Notes: generated by a model from the letters alone, not told the origin. A stretch of DNA of 64,000 nucleotides from Polytrichum commune (GCA_950295325.1 OX485807.1:34936440-35000439), one strand, 5' to 3'. Positions 39,301 through 52,200 are shown, numbered from the stretch's first letter. Numbers and translations are program-made.

Positions 39301-39804
39301 GGAAGCGTGGGAGCCCACATGGCTGTTCTTGCTTCGCGCTCTCCTGTCTTCAACTCCATGTTCCACCATGACTTGACGGAGAAACAATCTTCTACAGTGC
39401 ACATCGACGACATGACCCTGGAGTCATGTCATGCGTTGTTACACTACTTGTACGGGAGCCCAGAGCATGAGGAGTTTCAAAAGCACCGGGAGGCCCTCGT
39501 CCACGCGTCTAACAAATATGACATCCCGGACTTGAAGGATGCGTGCGAAGAGAGCTTACTCAATGACATTGATGTGCACAATGTGCTCGCGAGATTGCAT
39601 GACAGCTGGTTGTACCAGCTTGGCCGCTTGAAACGCGAGTGTTTGCGCTACTTGTTTGAGTTTGGCAAAGTCCATGAGTTGCGGGAGGAGTTCGATGCAT
39701 TTCTTCGCGAGGCCGATAAGGACCTCGTTGTGGAGCTTGTGCAAGAGCAGCTGAATTTCCACACAAAGAGATGGCTTCCAGCGCTGGACTTGGTGAACCC
39801 CTAG
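36394..39804 (+). CDS. MATH-BTB/POZ domain protein (At1g21780-type), 4 exons
   Basis: A likely substrate adaptor of CUL3 ubiquitin ligases: the BTB domain binds the cullin and the MATH-like part binds the target. Exons: 36394-36512, 37163-37308, 37659-37825, 39169-39804; GT-AG junctions, phases close, 355 codons. Exon 1 has TTGRLAQFHVDNLG and SDPFKIGLWNW, a plant MATH-BTB signature. Exon 3 has KLLRAKD and FLLEVEFHDLRSVSVN. Exon 4 carries the BTB core: LSRMLDEGLHTDVTI, AHMAVLASRSPVFNSMF, STVHIDDMTLESC, LLHYLYG, then NKYDIPDLKDACEESL and the BACK-like tail YQLGRLKRECLRYLFEFGK. Length is close to the roughly 326 residues of the Arabidopsis protein. The second exon (MATH middle) is the least conserved and least certain. 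Intron 3 is 1.34 kb and includes a dispersed-repeat copy. Decayed copies of exon 4's end follow downstream. Confidence 0.88.
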
Positions 39805-40018
39805 GCCTAGGATGCTCAATGGGATTTACTGGAAACATAAGCATTTGAGCGTCATCTCCAGTGAGCCCTCCGATTATGGCAACATAAGGTTTAGATTGAG
39901 GGGCAAGGGTTATGTGATGTTCGAGGGAAGTTTTTCTCTTCCCCCAATCCTGGAACGTCAGCTCAGGCACCAAATGGCTATGTCATCAGATGACATTGGT
40001 CCAACCCATGACACATAG

Positions 40019-40105
40019 GAGAAATTCAACAAGTTTCTTCTTGCAGTGCATAAGGACCTTGTTGTTGAGCTTCTGCAAGAGCAGCTGAATCTCCAAGCCA
40101 TCGGC
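40019..40105 (+). pseudogene. decayed copy of the BTB gene's 3' end (1)
   Basis: Reads EKFNKFLLAVHKDLVVELLQEQLNLQ, matching FDAFLREADKDLVVELVQEQLNF at the C-terminus of the MATH-BTB protein 215 bp upstream. Only the last 30 codons or so are present, so it is a local partial duplication and not a gene. Confidence 0.7.
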
Positions 40106-40376
40106 CTTGGGTTGATCTCGTGGTGTAGAATGGTGGGAATTAAAAGAGAGGAAAAAGGAAAGAAAAACGACTCCGATATCGCGGCCGGCGTGAAGTATGG
40201 GGTTGCTTCGTTGTCGAGTTCGTCTAAGTCTACGTGATTTTGAAACAAGCATTAGAAGAATTAAAGAGCCCTTGAAGACTACTACATCCTTTTGAAGGTG
40301 AACACCTTGAACGGAAGCAAACAAGCTGGCAAGTCCGTAAAGCTCCCACGTGGTTGCATGAATATATATGTATACA

Positions 40377-41125
40377 GTCTAACCTCGTTAATACGACACC
40401 CGTTTATACGACACCCTCGATATTACGACACTTTTTTGCGAGACCAAACTTTCTAGTTCAAAACTTCCTCTTTTGTATAACTACGACACTTGATAATGCG
40501 ACATTTAGAATCTCCATTTTGTCATACTAAAGAGGTAGTTAGTGCTCAAATTCCTTTCATCTTTGTTATGTACATCTAAAATACATCCATTTTCAGCTGG
40601 GAACTACTTGGGAACTTCACTTATCACTGGGCACTTAATTAGGGTTACTAGGGTAGAATGGACATGGTTGGGGTTAGAGTGGCCTCCTCCCGAGTATGTT
40701 GCCTTGTACACATGTGATATAGTATCACCAATAACTCGATACGAAACATCATGCATCATTGTTGTCTAGTTTCTTAAGAGAACTCTTTATATTTAGGTGT
40801 TAATGAAATTATTAGTTTTCAAAAGGTAGTTGGGAATTCGGATAAGATGACAGTTGCTAACTTGGGTAGGCAACACCAAAGATCTTTGCACTCCTATTTC
40901 AAGAGTTCTTGAGAACATTTGTATTTGTTTGGAGTTATAAATTTTTATTTCATACCATCTATATTGCTTAAACTTGTTGTATATATTTTTAAGCTCATAT
41001 TATTGTTGTTTTCGTATTCCCTCAATAAAATGACAATTTAATTTTGTTTGTCATATTAATGAGAAGACGGCACCTGCATAATATGACTTTCTATGTGTTT
41101 CCCAAAGGTGTCATACTAAAGCGGG
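40377..41125. mobile_element. pogo/Tigger-like non-autonomous element (approximate ends)
   Basis: The left end CAGTCTAACCTCGTTAATAC follows TA and resembles pogo-class termini. 'tacgacac' is repeated four times within 70 bp. The right side carries the inverted counterpart (GGTGTCATACTAAAGCGGGA, about 41106-41125). The match between ends is only partial, so boundaries are approximate and the class is inferred. No transposase. Confidence 0.5.
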
Positions 41126-41339
41126 AGAACAATACTCCCACTATGATTGGGTGGGCCATAGGTGGTAAGCTCCATATGAAATCAAGTGCTAGGAAGGCAA
41201 AACGGTGACCAATATGGGCTTTGGTACACAAATCTTGAAAAGCACCGAGACATTTCCTTTCTTGATCAGTCACCACCTCAGTAGGTGCTCCAATTTATCC
41301 AAATACATGATGGCTTCTAGCACTTGTGGTTTTGGTGAC

Positions 41340-41455
41340 ATTGGTAAAAGTCACGACCTGTGGGAAGGAATGCATCAATTTTATTCGTGAGGTAATAAAG
41401 AACTTGTGTTGAGCTCCCTCAGGAGCAGCCGAATCCCCTCAAAATGCATGGCTTC
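41340..41455 (+). pseudogene. decayed copy of the BTB gene's 3' end (2)
   Basis: In shifting frames reads GKSHDLWEGMHQF, NKELVLSSL and PSKCMAS, corresponding to the GKVHELREEFDAFL...DKDLVVELVQEQL segment. Frameshifted and much diverged. Confidence 0.5.
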
Positions 41456-41624
41456 TAGCAGACTAGCACTACAGTTATAGATGTCATTACTAAATTCACA
41501 TTCAAGCGACCGCAATCACTATAACATTCTTGAGCAGCCTATGTAGACTACCAGTGCAAATGGAACAATTATTTGGTTATCTGGAAACCCAAGAATGATT
41601 ATTTCCATTTGGGACACAAGGATG

Positions 41625-42055
41625 GGTAAGTTATACCAGCTTGGTTGGCTAAAGCTGGAGTATCCATCCTATGTGCTCAGAGTTTGGAGAAATTCACAAT
41701 CTGTGGGACGAACTCAACAAGTTTTGTTTTGGAAACTGGTGATAAGCAATGATCGGGGAGAACCGGCGGTTAGTTACAATTGAACCGGTTGAGTTTGAGA
41801 AATAACCGGTTGAAGTCGAAGACTGCAGGAGAATTACGGATCATTTTAGAGGAATTTATAGAATATACCCCAATTTAGTAAAGGAAAACCGGAGGATGTC
41901 AATATGCAACCGGTTGGACTTGCAAACACTAGGATCTGAACCAATTATGCCCAAAAATTGCCCCGATCACTGTCAACAAGGAACTTGCTAGTAATCTTTG
42001 TGCAAGAGCATCTTAATGTCCTCAAAATATATGGCTTTTAGCACTACCATTGGCA
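41625..42055 (+). pseudogene. decayed copy of the BTB gene's 3' end (3), split by a MITE
   Basis: 41625-41746 reads YQLGWLKLEYPSYVLR then FGEIHNLWDELNKF across a frameshift, like YQLGRLKRECLRYLFEFGKVHELREEF in the intact gene. The copy resumes at 41973 with NKELA and a VQEHLN-like tail. The hAT MITE 41747-41972 sits between the halves. Copies 2 and 3 also share downstream sequence, so they arose by tandem duplication. Confidence 0.65.
41747..41972. mobile_element. hAT-type MITE, copy 3 (226 bp)
   Basis: Begins CAATGATCGGGG and ends CCCCGATCACTG, inverse in orientation to the copies at 844 and 1413. The flanking 8-mers GTGATAAG and TCAACAAG are only half-matching, so the target duplication has decayed. 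It is inserted into BTB-derived pseudogene sequence. Confidence 0.75.
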
Positions 42056-42221
42056 TTTCAAGACCCATATTAATGCAACCACAATCTCTGTACCTCTAAA
42101 TGTAAGGTAGAAGTGTGTTATTCGGGTACATTTCTCTTTGCACCCACTTCTCATAGTGGAGACATCGAAACAATCACTCTAGGTGGGATGATAAGCAAAT
42201 CCACATTGTGCTCATAGCCAT

Positions 42222-42520
42222 TTGTCTCATGTCTCACTTAAATGGAATCTACTAAAAGAAACAACACTAAATAAAGTCAAACAACAAAGTCAATTGTTAG
42301 CTAACTCGCCAGCTAGCCTCACACAAAAAATAAAAATCCTAAACACGGTCATTAAACCTCGTATAGTATACGCATACTATGCAGTCCCATTTTCCAAACC
42401 TGACATTAAAAAACTTGACAAAATAATTAGTAAGTTAACCAAAGACATATGTCACATCCCCAAAAGCACCGCCAACATCCTCACTCACCTACCTCACGAA
42501 AACTTTGGTATCAATGCAAC
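42222..42520 (+). pseudogene. LINE reverse transcriptase fragment (C-terminal part)
   Basis: Reads KVKQQSQLLANSPASLTQK, IKILNTVIKPRIVYAYYAVPF and IKKLDKIISKLTKDICHIPKS, the pattern of the thumb/connection region of non-LTR retrotransposon reverse transcriptases (K.N..V.PR..Y......). Upstream catalytic motifs are missing, so it is a 5'-truncated remnant, the usual fate of LINE copies. Lys-rich codon use differs from neighbours. Confidence 0.7.
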
Positions 42521-42899
42521 TTCCCTACTACCGGACGGGGAGTGCTATCATGTGAGCGGTGAGGGGAAACTCAAGTATGTGAGCATAGAGCGGATAGCGT
42601 AGAGCGGAGAGCGGAGAATGGAGAGCGGAAATTTTAAAATTTGTTGGGTTATTTTAGGAGAAACAATGCCTAATTCTGTGGATTTTATAGATAATATGTC
42701 TTCAATTTGGGGGAAAGGCACCCCATTCCCGTGGAGATAATAATCGAACATTGTGAGAGGAACAAACGAAACCTATAGACGTGAAAGATTGTAGATGTTA
42801 TCAAACATCTTATAGTCTAGGTTTCAAATAGTTTCATATCAAATTAGGGTTGACGTCATCAATTGAAAACAAATCAACATATGATGAACATATGAGGTA

Positions 42900-43045
42900 A
42901 ACCTTAACACAAACATTCAAACAATTCAAACCTTAACACAAAGCATTCAAACCTTAACACAAAGCATTCAAACCTTAATACAAAGCATTCAAACCTCAAC
43001 ACAAAGAATTCAACCTTAACACAAACCATTCAAAAACACTCACAA
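42900..43045 (+). repeat. 21-bp tandem repeat
   Basis: About six or seven units of 'aaccttaacacaaagcattca' with minor changes. A shorter array based on 'agagcgga' precedes it at 42587-42628. Both lie downstream of the stop codon of the minus-strand gene. Confidence 0.85.
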
Positions 43046-43269
43046 CCTTAGGTTATCTCAAGTACAACTAAACTAGGCAACCTCCAAAGAATATTCAACC
43101 CGCACACCCGAACATATCAAGAGAATTGAAACCAAATACAAACCTAAACTGAATAAGGGATTACACGAGGTTTGGAAAAGGAACATGGAAATCCAACAAA
43201 CAAACTTATAAATATTTATAGCAAAAAACAAAACATATGGTAGGGAGGTCCGATACACACGAGGAGTAG

Positions 43270-46200
43270 TTAACAACTAGGACTACCATGTCTATCACTA
43301 TCCTCGCCCTCCTCAGCCTCTATGTCTAGATAATCTAATACTAGGTTATTGAAAGGGCGGATGCGAAGAGGAGGTGGGGACGGTGCTTCTGCCAAGAGAT
43401 TGGCAAGCCCAGCCGCATAGGAAGGGAGCTCGAACGTCGTCGAAGGCGAGGAAAACATGTCGGCGGTAAGGACACGAATCGGGCTAGGAAATGGAGCTCT
43501 GAACAAACATGACAAGAAAAAAATTACATTAGACAATGGCAACAACTTCAAAGCGAGAAGGAAAAAAATGAAAAGAAGAAGTTCGAAGCCAACAACGAAC
43601 TTACGCACACAGCAAATCAAAGTTGCGTTTCGCCATCTTGCGGGGGGGAGGAGCAAAAACCGATCCCCGTTGTGGGGCCACGTGCTGTGAGGTGTGTTCT
43701 TGCTCTGCCTCACGCATGGGGAGGAGGAGTGACTTGAAGATGTCGATGTCCGACTCTAAAGCCACAATATGGCGTTGAATGGAGCGGCATGCAAGGACGG
43801 AACCTCCTAATACAACCAATTGCGGAAATGTAAGGAGACAAGAATGAAAGGAAAATGAAACAAGTAGAAAAAAAACAAAAAAAATCAAAAAATCAAAATG
43901 AAAAACAAGGAGATTAAGGACATACCAACGCCACATTGTCAATATAATATAATGTTGTCATTGTCCGTGAGTGCGGAGAAAAGAATGGAAAAAAAGTCGG
44001 CTCGTTTTTCACGAGCACCTCTCCATGACACTCCGTCTTCCCTCATAGATTGGTTATTAGCATCAACGAAGCTGTTGAGCCATCCATCTCTCTTAAGATT
44101 GTACCCCTTGTCATCAACCTCCGAAGTGCGGACTCTCAAAATTGACTCATTACGAACGAGGACCTTGATGAAAAACTTGCGAGTCTGGAAGAAATCCGAA
44201 CCTTAGAATTAGGAATTCTGAAAAACAAGGAAAAAACAAAAAAAAAAACCCAAATGTGAGGAAAGAAAGAAATTACCAATTCGGATGGAGAAGTGGGCAA
44301 CTGAAGGTCGAGGTCATTCATTCCGAACCAGTCTTCGACGACGTAGAACTCCTCCGTGTGTGCCCAGTTATGAATCAACCTAGATACTTCAGGATCTGCG
44401 GCATGTGCGAAGACTAGGACGCCGTCGTCATGCAGGTTAGCACTAGCAAAGGCAAACAAAACCTCGAAGTAAGAAGGAGATCGAGTGTTCCACTTAGGAA
44501 CCTCTAAAGGGGAGGCAAATATGTTAGGGACACGGAGGTTCTCGGGGACATCTGCAAAGAGAAGATCAATCCCTGTGTGAACCTTAGGCTTCGTATTAGG
44601 ACGAATACGGCCCCCTCCAACCTGCGAGGCAAAAATTGAAAGAAATTTAAAAAAAAACATAGATAAAGAATGTGGATTAAACGAAAAAAACATTGAATGT
44701 TACACTGACCTTTGTAATGAATTCCTGGATGCGACGGTAGGCTGGAGGTTGAACCTTAGTTCGCATGAGGTCCTCTATCAGCTCCCCCATGTCGACATTC
44801 TCAATCAAAACGAGAGAAGACGACTTCTCTGAAGAAATTGCGGAGGTATCAGGCGCGACGGCCTTCCTCTTGTGAGGAACGGAGGGGAGGGTCACACCGC
44901 TATGGGAAGGCGCAAGAACAAGGTCTGGAGCTATGGCAGAAGGAATTGCAGATGGACTACCGACAACACTTGTGGTTGGAGCAGCCGTACGCTGAACGGA
45001 GGCCTTAGTGTAAGAACGAGTGGACACCTGACTGGAGGCCACCCTCTTACATTTTCCCTTACCCTTTGCAGACCCAACCTCTTTCACAATGGGGGGAGGA
45101 GGAGGAATGGGGTCTTCTTCCGGCTCCTCCTCCAGTTCAATTACCTCCGGGGCAGAGGACACCAAGCTGCTGTAAAGGGATTCCTCTGGTTCGGGAACGA
45201 AACCACGTGAACAATCCAAGTACCAGCCACCTGCGACCAAGTGCGGGTGGGGGAATTTGGTAATCTGCATGAGAGTGTATACACACTGACTGTACCTCGT
45301 ATCGAGCCATTCTTGGAGGAATGACGGCAAAGAAGAAGAAGGAAAAGCATTCTTGACGACAAGCTCACGATGAATGTACCTGCATAGTATAGGGTATGAG
45401 AATACGAAAAATGAAGCAAAAAAAAGAATGAAATGAAATAAGGTAAAACAAATCAATATCAAAAAAGGGATTACCGATAAGCAACGCGCTTGATAGCAAT
45501 GGGGCCTTCTTCAAATTCCAAGAGATCAAGGCCTTTGACAAATTTTAAATCTCCCTTGTCGTCAAAATAAACCAAAAATGCCTTGTCCCACAAAATCAGC
45601 CTCCAATGCTCAACGTAATTGGCAGGTTGGAGAATATCCTCCGAGGAACCCCAGTCAATGTCAACATCCGCCTCATTCTCAAATGAAGCAATCTCAGCCT
45701 CAACCCCCTTCTCCAACTATGAAAAGAATGAAAAATAGTTTAGAAACCAGATTCCAAAAGTCATTAAAGAAATCTAAAACTAGGCATTGAAAATACACAT
45801 ATACCAAGCACATTGAGGTTACTGATTTCCACATATTAGTTCTAGTAAGCTTGAAAACAGATTCTAGGATTGACTTCATAATTCATTAACCAGCCCCCTG
45901 AGGTTCCTGATTTGCACATAGTAGTTCTAGGAAGCCCGAACCTAGACTCTAGGATTGACTTCATAATTAATGAAACAGCCATTGAGGTTCCTGATTTCCA
46001 CATATTAGTTGTAGTAAGCCTGAAACTAGACTCTAGGATTGACTACATAATCAAATATCAAGCCCCTTGAGGTCCCTGATTTCCACATATTAGTTCTAGT
46101 ACGCCTACAAACAGACTATAGGATTGACTTCATAATTCATTAACCAGCCCCTTGAGGTTCCTGATTTCCACATATTTGTTCTAGTAAGCCCGAAACTAGA

Positions 46201-49200
46201 GTCTAGGATTGACTTAATTATTCATTAACGAACCACTTGAGTAGCATGATTTCCACATATTAGTTCTAATAAGCATGAAACATGACACAAGGCATGACTT
46301 CAAAATTCATTAACCAGCCCCTAGGGGTTCCTGATTTCCCCACCATAGTCCAATATTGGGCCTAGACACCACACATTCTAACACCCTCTCGGAACCGAGA
46401 GGGTGGCCAACTATGTATAAACCAAAATCCATATTCTAAAACTCATTCTAAAAATCTAAGACTAGTCCTTCAAAGTCCACATTAACAAGCACATGGAGGT
46501 TCCTGATTTACACATATTTAATTTAGTTCTAGTAAGCATGAAACTAGACTCTAGGAGTGACTTTATAATCAAATATCAAGCCCCTTGAGGTCCCTGATTT
46601 CCACATTATTAGCTCTTATAGGCCAGAAACTTTACTCAAGGCTTGAATTCAAAACTCCTAGACCAGCCCCTTGGGGTTCCTCATTTCCAAATATTAGTTC
46701 TAATTGGCCAGAAACTTGACTCAATGCTTGACTTCATAATTAAATATCAAGCCCCTTAAGGTCCCTGATTTCCATATATTAGCTCTTATAGGCCAGAAAC
46801 TTTACTCAAGGATTGAATTAAAAACTCCTAGACCAGCCCCTTGGGTTCCTGATTTCCCCACCATTTTCCTATATTGGGCCTAGGCACTCCACTTTCTGAC
46901 ACCCTCTCGGAACTGAGAGGGTGCCGAGCTATGTATAAACCTGATACACTTTTCTAAATCTCATTCCAACATTCTTATACTAGTCCTACAAAGTCCACAT
47001 TTTGACACCCTCTCGAAACCGAGAGGGTGCCCAACTATGGGTAATTCTTATACCATATTCTAAATTTCAATCCAGAAATTCAAGACTAGTCTTTTAAAGT
47101 CCACATAAGCAAGCACATGGAGGTTCCTGATTTCCACATATTAGTTCTAGTAAGCCTCTAACTAGACTCTAGAATCTACTTAATAATCAAATATGAAGCC
47201 CTTTGAAATCCATGTTTTCCACATATTATGTCTAGTAAGCATTAAACTAGACTCTAGGAGTGACTTCATAATCAAAAGTCAAGCCCCTTAAGGTCCCTGA
47301 TTTCCCCATATTAGCTTTTATAGGCCAAAATTTTTACTCAAGGCTTGACTTCAAAACTCCTAGACCAGCCCCTTGGGGTTCCTCATTTCCACATATTAGT
47401 TCTAATTGGCCAGAAACTTGACTCAAGACTTGACTTCATAATCAAGTATCAAGCCCCTTGAGGTCCCTAATTTCCATATATTAGCTCTTATAGGCCAGAA
47501 ACTTTACTCAAGGCTTGAATTAAAAACTCCTAGACCAGCCCCTTGGGTTCCTGATTTCCCCACAATTTTCCTATATTGGGCCTAGGCACTCCACTTTCTG
47601 TCACCCTCTCGGAACCGAGAGGGTACCGAGCTATGTCTAAACCTGATACCATTCACTAATCTCATTCCATAATTCTTAGACTAGTCCTACAAAGTCCACA
47701 TTTTGACACTCTCTCGGAACAGAGAGGGTGCCCAATTATGGATAATCCTTATACCATATTCTAAACTTCAATCCACAAATTCAATACTAGTCTTTCAAAG
47801 TCCACATTTTGACAAGCTCTCGGAACCGAGAGGGTGCCCAACTATGTGTAAACCTGAAACCATATTCTAAAATTCCTTACAGAAATCTAAAATTTGAAAT
47901 AAAAAACGAAGAACAAACATCATTTCGGAAACCTCGAAAAGAGAAAGGATCAAAGAGAGGAAAAAAAATTGTAGATGCACCTGAGCCCAGAATGAAGCTT
48001 TGTTGAGCCAGTTTTCAAGGACTTTCTCCCTAAGAGGGAGAGACGATGGAAATCTATTCTTATCTTTGACATCGGCAGGGGAGTTCCACCAACGAAGCCA
48101 CTTGGCCTTGAAGTGGGCATCGACATGTGCAGTGGCCACCTTTTGAAGTTTTTCGATTGTCATATCAGTGACGAGGAAGGTGGAGAAATGACGGTCAATC
48201 TGCCACATACAAGAGTGAAAAGGAAGAAAGAGATATGAAGCACGACAAGATTAATAGGAGAATGAAAGACTAAATGAAAAAACAAAGATAGGAGAGGCAC
48301 CTCGTTGAAGAAATCATCACCGTTGTCCTTGTGGGCAACGGAAATGAACTTCTCAAAGTTCCGAGAACGAATGCTTTTGATCAACCTATCCTGGGCTTTT
48401 GTCATAGCCTCCCAAATTTCAGTCGAAGATCTCTGAGCCTCGGGAGTGGCCTCACGGTATAACCTTGCGGCTGTATCAGCCGCGTTTGATATCTCCCTCT
48501 GAAACAAAAAGAAAAGCATAAGGAACGCACATAAACATGGGAGAACCAAAGTCAAGGAAAAATCATCCAACATTTACCTTGTATAAAAATTTGACGAAGA
48601 CGTCTAATGTCAAGGGATACCAAGTAGGATTCTTCTCCATCTTGGACTCACACATCTTGTAGTCCGCAACGGAAAGGAGGTCTTTAAACTCCTCTAGCCT
48701 CATCTTCCCAAACGCCCGAATACGAAGTAACTTGGCGGGTAGGTTGTCCTTAACATGGTCATGTTCCGTGGACCTAAACAAATAAAATGTTAGAGGATAA
48801 AATGCGAAAAAAAAAGATAAGCTCAAGAACATCAAATATCGAACTTACCAGTTGATGTCATTCATAGCATTAAGGAAGATGGCTGTGCAATTTCTTGGAT
48901 CCACCAGAATACAATCAGCAGAGATATGCCAATCTTTGTCCAACGGGTGATGATTGTTGATGTGCCTCCACCAAGCTGTCAACCGATGGTTCCCCTCCCA
49001 CACGTAGAACATTTTGCCAACAAAGCCAGCAAGGTCGGAGTCTCCTTGGAGAATGGCATCAAACTTTGCATTGGCCTCCTGCCATAATGGACTCCAAGAG
49101 GCCTTGATGTCATCGGATACATCAAGGCCCTCATCGAGGTTGTTGTATGGAGAGACGTACATAGCTCGGTCACCATCACGATAACCCATCACAAACTCAT

Positions 49201-52200
49201 TCTCCAAACGAGCAACATCAACGCCGTTGATAGGACGAACAAGAGGAAGACAACGCAAGCGACACAATGGAATAGGGAAACGAGATTTCCCAAGAGGTTT
49301 GAATCGAACCCGCTGAATCACGGTGTTGGAATCTTGTTTCTGCGATTTCCGTACCAAAAGCTCTGTCTCATCCGGGTTCGACTCATCTAGAGGTTTTAGG
49401 CAGTCGGATACAACCGGAGCATCAATCTAAAAGGAAAGAGAAGCACAACATAAGAAGACAACACAAAAACCAAACATACAAGAAGCCGAATAAAACATTG
49501 ACACACAAAAGAAAACCTCCAAAAGTTCAACGAATCAAACACCTCTCCCTGTGAGACGTCATCAAGAGCCGCAACGAGAGCCTCAGGAGGCGAAAAATGA
49601 ACATTGACATCCTCCATTAAATGCACCCGTGATACAGTAAGAGCCAAAGCCTGCGATGCCTGCATGCACAATATACATACCATGAAAATGTGACTAGATC
49701 CTAACCTGGAGTACATATATTAATCAACAGCCCATTGAAAGTTGTGATTATCCCACATTAACTCCAAAAACGAGAGGGTGCCAATGTCCCATGGAACTGA
49801 ATCTAGGACTAGTACTTGAAAGTCCACATTCTGTCACCCTCTCAGAACCGAGAGGGTGCCCAACTATGTATAAACCAGAATCCATATAATAGAACTCAAT
49901 CCAGAAATTCAAGACTAGTCCTCCATAGTGGGTGCCCAACTATGTATAAACCTGATACCAGATTATTAATGTCTTTCCAGAATTTCAAGACTAGTCCTTC
50001 AAAGTCCACATTAGCAAGCACATGGAGGTTCCTCATTTCCACATATTAGTTCTAATAGGCCAGAAACTTGACTCAAGGCTTGACTTCATAATCAAATATC
50101 ATGCCCCTTGAGGTCCCTGATTTCCACATATTACCTCTTATAGGCCAGAAACTTGACTCAAGGCTTGACTTCAAAACTCATAGACCAGCCCCTTGGGGTT
50201 CGTGATTTCCCCACCATATTCCTACATTGTGCCTAGACACTCCACTTTATGTCACCCTCTCGGAACCGAGAGGGTGGTGAACTATGTCTAAACCTGATAC
50301 CATATTCTAATTCTCATTCCAGAATTCTTATACTAGTCCTTCAAAGTCCACATTTTGACACCCTCTCGGAACCGAGAGGGTGCCAAACTATGTATAAACC
50401 AGAATCCATATTATAGAACTCAATCCAGAAATTCAAGACTAGTCCTCCATAGTCCACATTTTGACACCCTCTCGGAACCGAGAGGGTGCCCAACTATGTA
50501 TAACCCTGATACCATATTCTAAATTTCAATCCAGAAATTCAAGACTAGTCTTTCAAAGTCCACATTTGGACACCCTCTCGGATCCGAGAGGGTGCACAAC
50601 TATGTGTAAACCCGAAACCATATTCTAAAATTCAATCAAGAAATTCAAGACTAGTCCTCCAAAGTTCACATTTGGACACCCTCTCGGAACCGAGAGGGTG
50701 CCCAACTATGGATAATCATGATACCAGATTCTAAATGTCATTCCAGAAATTCAAGAGTAGTCCTTCAAAGTCCACATTAGCACGCACATGGAGGTTCCCA
50801 ATATGATGTGGGGATCCCACCCCTCCACCACCCTCTCGGATCCGAGAGGGTCCCTACCAAGAAGCCCCTAGAAACTTCACACCATCATAACTTTCTCATA
50901 CGTTCTCTGATTTTGACAAGTGACCCCTTCATCTTCATCTACGTTTCTTGTACATGCCAATGGACTACTCATTTGCCACATTCAGGCAAGTATTGAGGAA
51001 GTTATGCCTATTGAAAGCTAGGTCCAAAGCAAAATCTGATGTGGGGATCCTACACCTCCACCACCCTCTCGGATCCGAGAGGGTGTCGATGTGACATATC
51101 ATGTACACAAACACATACTCTCACATATCATATACCCAAAGAAATACCTCACACCTCCTTCAAAGCTAGGTCCCAAAGCAAAACATGACGTGGGGATCCT
51201 ACACCTCCACCACCCTCTCGGATCCGAGAGGGTGTCTATGTGACATATCATGTACACAAACACGTTCTCTCACATATCATATATCCAAAGAAATACCTCA
51301 CACCTCCTTCAAAGCTAGATCCCAAAGCAAAATATGATGTGGGGATCCCACCCCTCCACCACCCTCTCGGATCCGAGAGGGTTTCTATGGGACATATCAT
51401 GTACACAAACATATACTCTTACATATCATATACCCAAAGAAATACCTCACACATCCTTCAAACCTAGATCCCAAAGCAAAATATGATGTGGAGATCCCAC
51501 TCCTCCACCACCCTCTCGGATCCGAGAGGGTCCCTACCAAGAAGCCCCTAGAAACTTCAGACCATCATAACTTTCTCATACATTCTCCGATTTTGACAAA
51601 TGACCCCTCCATCTTCATCTACATAACCAACACTTGCAAGATTGACCTTAGAATCTAGTCCACATGGGCCTTCCCCATGACCCTCGCGGATCCGAGAGGG
51701 TCCTTTCTTTGCGTTGGACGCATGCACCTCAAGCTTGCCAAACATGGAAGGTTTTGTAATAAACTCCCTACCAAACTCATTTGAATTAAAGGATAACTCT
51801 ATTACCCTAGTAAAAATTTCCGCCCTATCCCTAATCCCTTCGGCTACTTGCCTAAAATTTAAAAATTGGCTCGGTAAATATCCTAAAATATGAGGCCTCA
51901 ACCGGCTATATTGCCGATATTTTCTCATTTCAACCAGTCAATTAGTTGTAATTGGCCAGAAACTTGACTCAATGCTTGACTTCATAATCAAATATCAAGC
52001 CCCTTAAGGTCCCTCATTTCCATATATTAGCTCTTATAGGCCATAAACTTTACTCAAGGCTTGAATTCAAAACTCCTAGACCAGCTCCTTTGGTTCCTGA
52101 TATCCCCACCATTTTCCTATATTGGGCCTAGGCACTCCACTTTCTATCACCCTCTCGGAACCGAGAGGGTGCAGAGCTATGTCTAAACCTGATACCATTT

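Noticed and set aside
39556-40324. Minus-strand frames opposite and downstream of BTB exon 4
   Set aside because: Antisense shadows of a well-supported + exon, or AT-rich chance frames.
44872-45263. Plus-strand frames opposite exon 9
   Set aside because: Shadows of the Pro/Ser/Lys-rich linker encoded on the minus strand.
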